Assembly: GCA_002786385.1 (NCBI GenBank)
Contig: PGCN01000025.1
Span: 248,001 to 312,000 of the forward strand
Length of the DNA stretch: 64,000 nt
DNA from: Flavobacterium sp. FEMGT703F
GTDB taxonomy: Bacteria > Bacteroidota > Bacteroidia > Flavobacteriales > Flavobacteriaceae
Reading direction: 5' to 3'
Positions 60,760 through 64,000 of the stretch are shown piece after piece. The notes beneath the pieces were generated by a model that saw nothing but the letters and a program-made list of their open reading frames with translations, searched no databases and was not told the DNA's origin. Each line of letters opens with the position of its first letter. Positions within the stretch are counted from its first letter, which is position 1. The translations under genes were made by a program, and so were the position numbers.

Positions 60760-63618
60760 TTAATGCGCTTCCAGCCAATTTTGGCCTACGCCCATTTCCA
60801 CTTCTAATGGAACCGACATCGTAAAGGCATTTTCCATTTCATGTTTAATCATAGGCTTGATTTTTTCCAATTCAGAATGGTGAACGTCAAACACCAATTC
60901 GTCATGAACCTGCAACAGCATTTTAGATTTCCAGTTTTCAGAAGTCAGTTTTCGGTGGATGTTAATCATAGCCAATTTGATGATGTCGGCGGCGCTTCCT
61001 TGGATAGGCGCGTTAACGGCATTGCGTTCGGCAGCTCCGCGTACTACAGCGTTGGCCGAATTGATGTCTTTTAAATAACGACGGCGACCTAAAACCGTTT
61101 GCACATAACCATGTTGACGGGCAAAATCGACTTGGTCTGACATATAAGATTTCAGTTTAGGATAGGTTTTGTAATAGGCTTCAATTAAGGCGGCGCTTTC
61201 GCTGCGGGAAAGCGATGTTTGGTTACTCAATCCAAAAGCAGAAACCCCGTAAATAATTCCGAAGTTTACCGTTTTGGCATTGCTTCGTTGCTCTTTAGTT
61301 ACGTTTTCTAAAGCTACGTTGAATACTTTGGCGGCGGTGCTTCGGTGAATGTCTTCGTTGTTTTGAAAGGCTTTGATCATGTTTTCTTCTCCGGATAATG
61401 CAGCAATAATGCGCAATTCTATCTGAGAGTAATCCGCCGAAAGCAAACTGTAGTTTTCGTCTTTGGAGATAAAGGCTTTTCGAATTAATTTGCCTCTTTC
61501 AGTGCGAATCGGAATGTTTTGCAAGTTCGGGTTGTTGGAACTCAATCGACCTGTTGCCGCTACGGTTTGCATATAATCGGTGTGGACGCGCTGGGTTTTC
61601 GGGTCGACTTGATTCGGCAAGGCCTCAATATACGTACTTTGGAGTTTGACCATTTGTCGCCATTCCAAAATATCCCTAACAATTTGATGTTCATTGGCCA
61701 AATAACTTAATACTTCTTCGCCGGTAGCGTATTGTCCGGTTTTGGTTTTCTTTTGTTTGGCGCCTCCGATTTTGAGTTTGTCAAATAGTATGTCGCCCAA
61801 TTGTTTAGGGGAAGCCAAATTGAATTTTTCACCGGCCGTTTCATAGATTTTTTGTTCAAAATCGACGATTTCTTTTTGCATATCAGTCGCCATAGCTTTT
61901 AGGAAGTTTACGTCTAAGCGAATGCCTTCGGCTTCCATAGCTGCGAGCACCGGAACGAGCGGAATTTCTATTTCATCGAATAGTTTCTTGGTACCGACTT
62001 TCTCCAATATCGGTTGGAAATGTTCTTTGAGTTGCAGCGTTACATCGGCGTCTTCAGCCGCGTATTCTTTGATGTCTTCTAACGGAACATCACGCATCGA
62101 TAATTGGTTTTTACCTTTTTTACCAATGAGTGTCTCTATGGATTTAGGGGAATATTTCAAATAGGTTTCGCTCAACACATCCATATTGTGACGCATATCC
62201 GGATTGATGAGATAATGTGCAATCATCGTATCGAAAAGCGGTCCTTTGATTTGAATGTCGTATTTGGCTAAGACTTTAAGGTCGTATTTCATGTTTTGCC
62301 CAATTTTTTCGATGGTTTCATTTTCAAAAAACGGCTTGAATTTATCGGCCAGCAGTTTGGCTTCTTCTTGATTTTCCGGGAAAGGAACGTAAAATGCTTC
62401 GCCTTTGGCCCAAGAGAATGACATGCCTACCAGTTCGGCATTTAAAGCATCAATTCCGGTAGTCTCGGTGTCAAAACATACGGATGATTGGTTCATTAAA
62501 TTCTGCAAAAACAATTTCACACCCAAATCACCTTGAATAATCATATAGTTGTGCTTGGTGTTTTCAAGCGTTGCGTAATACGCATGTTGCGTTGGTTCGC
62601 CGGTTTCTTCATCCGAAAAACCAAATAAGTCAAATTGCTCTTCGTTGGATTTTTTGGCCACGGGTTTTTTGGCCATTTTTGGAGCCTCACCGTTGTCATC
62701 GCCATTGGCTTCAATCTCGTCGTATTCTTTTCCGGTACCGAAGAGTTTGTCGAACTGCGCTTTCATTTGTCGGAACTCGAGTTCTTGGAACAACGCATCG
62801 GTTTTCTCCACATCGGGTTTGGACAATTCGAAATCGGTAGCGTCAAAAGTTACCGGACAATCCAATAAAATGCGGGCTAGCTTTTTTGACAATATACCAA
62901 GCTCTTTGTTTTTTTCGATTTTATCTTTGAGCGCGCCTTTGAGCTTATCGGTGTTTTCCAATAGATTTTCCATTGAGCCGAATTCCTTCAGCAATTTTTT
63001 GGCGGTCACTTCGCCAACTCCCGGAAATCCGGGAATATTATCGGCAGAATCGCCCATCATGCCTAAAAAGTCAATGACTTGTTCCGGTCTTTCAATTTCA
63101 AATTTTTCTAAAACTTCCAGTACGCCCCAAATTTCAATGTCGTTACCCATACGAGCCGGTTTGTACATAAAAATATTTTCGGAAACCAATTGGGCAAAAT
63201 CCTTATCTGGAGTAACCATGAATACTTTATAACCTTCTTTTTCAGCCTGTTTGGCTAGCGTCCCGATTAAATCGTCGGCTTCGTAGCCTGCTTTTTCCAT
63301 GATCGGAATATGCATAGCTCGTAATAATTCCTGAATGTATGGTACGGCAATTTTAATGGCTTCCGGAGTTTCATCGCGATGCGCTTTGTACTCTTGGTAC
63401 ATCTCGTAACGGTAATCGCTGCCGCCTTTGTCAAAAGCCACCGCCAAATGGTCGGGTTTTTCGCGCTTAATAACATCCATCAAAGAATTCATAAAACCCA
63501 TAATGGCAGAGGTGTCCATGCCTTTAGAATTGATTCTCGGGTTTTTGATAAAAGCGTAATAGCCGCGAAAAATTAAGGCGTAGGCGTCTAGTAGGAACAG
63601 GCGTTTTTGTTGTGACAT
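60760..63618 (-). CDS. polA: DNA polymerase I
   Basis: 952 residues with all three domains. The 5'-3' exonuclease domain spans about 1-290 (MLDAYALIFRGYYAF-type start, DFLGMMGDSADNIPGFPGVG). The 3'-5' proofreading domain spans about 345-545 and keeps the active-site DTETTG. The polymerase domain has motif A DYSQIELRI, the O-helix RSNAKTVNFGIIYG and motif C VHDELVFDVH. All catalytic residues are in place, so proofreading is likely functional, unlike in Thermus Taq. The start at 63618 fits MSQQKRLFLLD. Confidence 0.97.
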   Translation of the reverse strand: MSQQKRLFLLDAYALIFRGYYAFIKNPRINSKGMDTSAIMGFMNSLMDVIKREKPDHLAVAFDKGGSDYRYEMYQEYKAHRDETPEAIKIAVPYIQELLRAMHIPIMEKAGYEADDLIGTLAKQAEKEGYKVFMVTPDKDFAQLVSENIFMYKPARMGNDIEIWGVLEVLEKFEIERPEQVIDFLGMMGDSADNIPGFPGVGEVTAKKLLKEFGSMENLLENTDKLKGALKDKIEKNKELGILSKKLARILLDCPVTFDATDFELSKPDVEKTDALFQELEFRQMKAQFDKLFGTGKEYDEIEANGDDNGEAPKMAKKPVAKKSNEEQFDLFGFSDEETGEPTQHAYYATLENTKHNYMIIQGDLGVKLFLQNLMNQSSVCFDTETTGIDALNAELVGMSFSWAKGEAFYVPFPENQEEAKLLADKFKPFFENETIEKIGQNMKYDLKVLAKYDIQIKGPLFDTMIAHYLINPDMRHNMDVLSETYLKYSPKSIETLIGKKGKNQLSMRDVPLEDIKEYAAEDADVTLQLKEHFQPILEKVGTKKLFDEIEIPLVPVLAAMEAEGIRLDVNFLKAMATDMQKEIVDFEQKIYETAGEKFNLASPKQLGDILFDKLKIGGAKQKKTKTGQYATGEEVLSYLANEHQIVRDILEWRQMVKLQSTYIEALPNQVDPKTQRVHTDYMQTVAATGRLSSNNPNLQNIPIRTERGKLIRKAFISKDENYSLLSADYSQIELRIIAALSGEENMIKAFQNNEDIHRSTAAKVFNVALENVTKEQRSNAKTVNFGIIYGVSAFGLSNQTSLSRSESAALIEAYYKTYPKLKSYMSDQVDFARQHGYVQTVLGRRRYLKDINSANAVVRGAAERNAVNAPIQGSAADIIKLAMINIHRKLTSENWKSKMLLQVHDELVFDVHHSELEKIKPMIKHEMENAFTMSVPLEVEMGVGQNWLEAH

Positions 63619-63753
63619 TGCTGTAAAAAATTATAAAGCGTAAAGGTAACTAAACTTTGCCTTTTCACAGGCAGAAATATTTTAGTTAAAAATAGTTAAA
63701 TCGGGGATAACAATGCTTTCTTTCTTTGTTAATTTGCCTAAAATTTGCGAAAG

Positions 63754-64000
63754 ATGTTGCGTTGGATTTTCTTTTTTCTTTTTGTAGCCATAGTTGAGGT
63801 TTATGCTTTTCAGGCGCTTAAAACCATAACCAAAACCAAGTGGATTTTGGTGTCATACCAAGTCATCTCTTTATTGGCCGTTTTGTATATAGTGTATCAA
63901 TTCACACAATTTGACCGCAGAGTTGGGCAAAACAGCAAAACCCTGATTACTTTTGGGTTGTTGTTGTTGGTTTTTATTCCAAAGTTAATCTTAACGAGCA
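63754..64000 (+). CDS. N-terminal part of a membrane protein, probably a metallophosphoesterase (cut by window end)
   Basis: The ATG at 63754 opens a frame that stays open to the window end (82 residues). MLRWIFFFLFVAIVEVYAFQ is a membrane segment, with others at about 32-45 and 63-80. YAFQALKT and this three-segment layout are typical of the N-terminus of membrane-anchored calcineurin-like phosphoesterases in flavobacteria, but the catalytic domain is outside the window. Confidence 0.55.
   Translation, partial: MLRWIFFFLFVAIVEVYAFQALKTITKTKWILVSYQVISLLAVLYIVYQFTQFDRRVGQNSKTLITFGLLLLVFIPKLILTS

Noticed and set aside
62645..63232. 195-codon open frame antisense to polA
   Set aside because: Ser/Phe-rich composition typical of the reverse strand of a coding gene, fully inside polA.
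2..64000. tRNA, rRNA or prophage genes
   Set aside because: No cloverleaf, rRNA-like stretch or phage gene cluster was recognised on either strand by reading. A tRNAscan-type run would settle the tRNA question.

Overview
The window is chromosomal DNA of a Flavobacterium-like bacterium (Bacteroidota, Flavobacteriaceae). The evidence is low-to-medium GC content, the gliding-motility genes gldE and gldD beside mutY and ssb, a protein with a type IX secretion sorting tail, geranylgeranylglyceryl phosphate synthase, an RNase G without zinc-link cysteines, promoters of the Bacteroidota type (TANNTTTG) and an almost complete lack of Shine-Dalgarno sequences. No rRNA, tRNA, prophage or CRISPR array was found. 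Most of the window is housekeeping chromosome. The only recognisable mobile gene is one solitary HUH transposase, together with the palindromes it probably mobilises.

Layout. 1-9.4 kb: tail of a basic-adaptor-domain protein, class Ia ribonucleotide reductase (nrdB, nrdA), three small genes, dgt, then dxs and tadA diverging from a very compact pair of apparently leaderless promoters. 9.5-17.7 kb: a thioester-containing bacterial alpha-2-macroglobulin lipoprotein followed by its usual partner, PBP1C. 17.7-18.9 kb: an IS200/REP-type transposase with inverted left palindromes and a tandem array of right palindromes, then a dispersed hairpin element and a stray copy of the 3' end of rng. 18.9-24.8 kb: rng, a 30-residue very basic conserved protein, an HU-type protein, then mutY-ssb-gldE-gldD. 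24.8-34 kb: a metal-binding lipoprotein, an EamA transporter, an active/inactive pair of M16 proteases, rplU-rpmA, a PAS protein with a phosphoacceptor domain but no kinase domain, and ahcY. 33.5-40 kb: phosphopantetheinyl transferase, GGGP synthase, a PnuC-type transporter, DUF4301, arfB, then a TPP riboswitch driving a TonB-dependent receptor. 40-48 kb: greA with a terminator-like leader, HIT protein, transglutaminase-like protein, histidine kinase, flavin reductase, a DUF3127 protein with an SSB-like tail, aat, tag and yhhQ. 48.1-52.9 kb: six tightly packed genes for exported proteins of unknown function ending at one terminator. 53-64 kb: rplM-rpsI-rpsB-tsf, a LacI regulator, ribA, an ankyrin protein with a T9SS cargo protein, a serine hydrolase, polA and the start of a membrane protein.

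The most promising undescribed system is the 48.1-52.9 kb operon: an outer-membrane barrel, two paralogous small periplasmic proteins, two proteins that faintly resemble CsgG/LpoB-type envelope proteins, and a larger protein. The next most interesting points are the transposase with at least nine scattered copies of its palindrome, some placed directly against start codons; the TPP-controlled receptor gene whose AUG lies in a perfect hairpin; and two heptanucleotide tandem repeats placed where slippage could change expression.

Starts were trimmed from the longest open frame when a promoter box, signal peptide or family N-terminus pointed to an internal ATG. No database search was run. Family names come from motifs recognised by eye.
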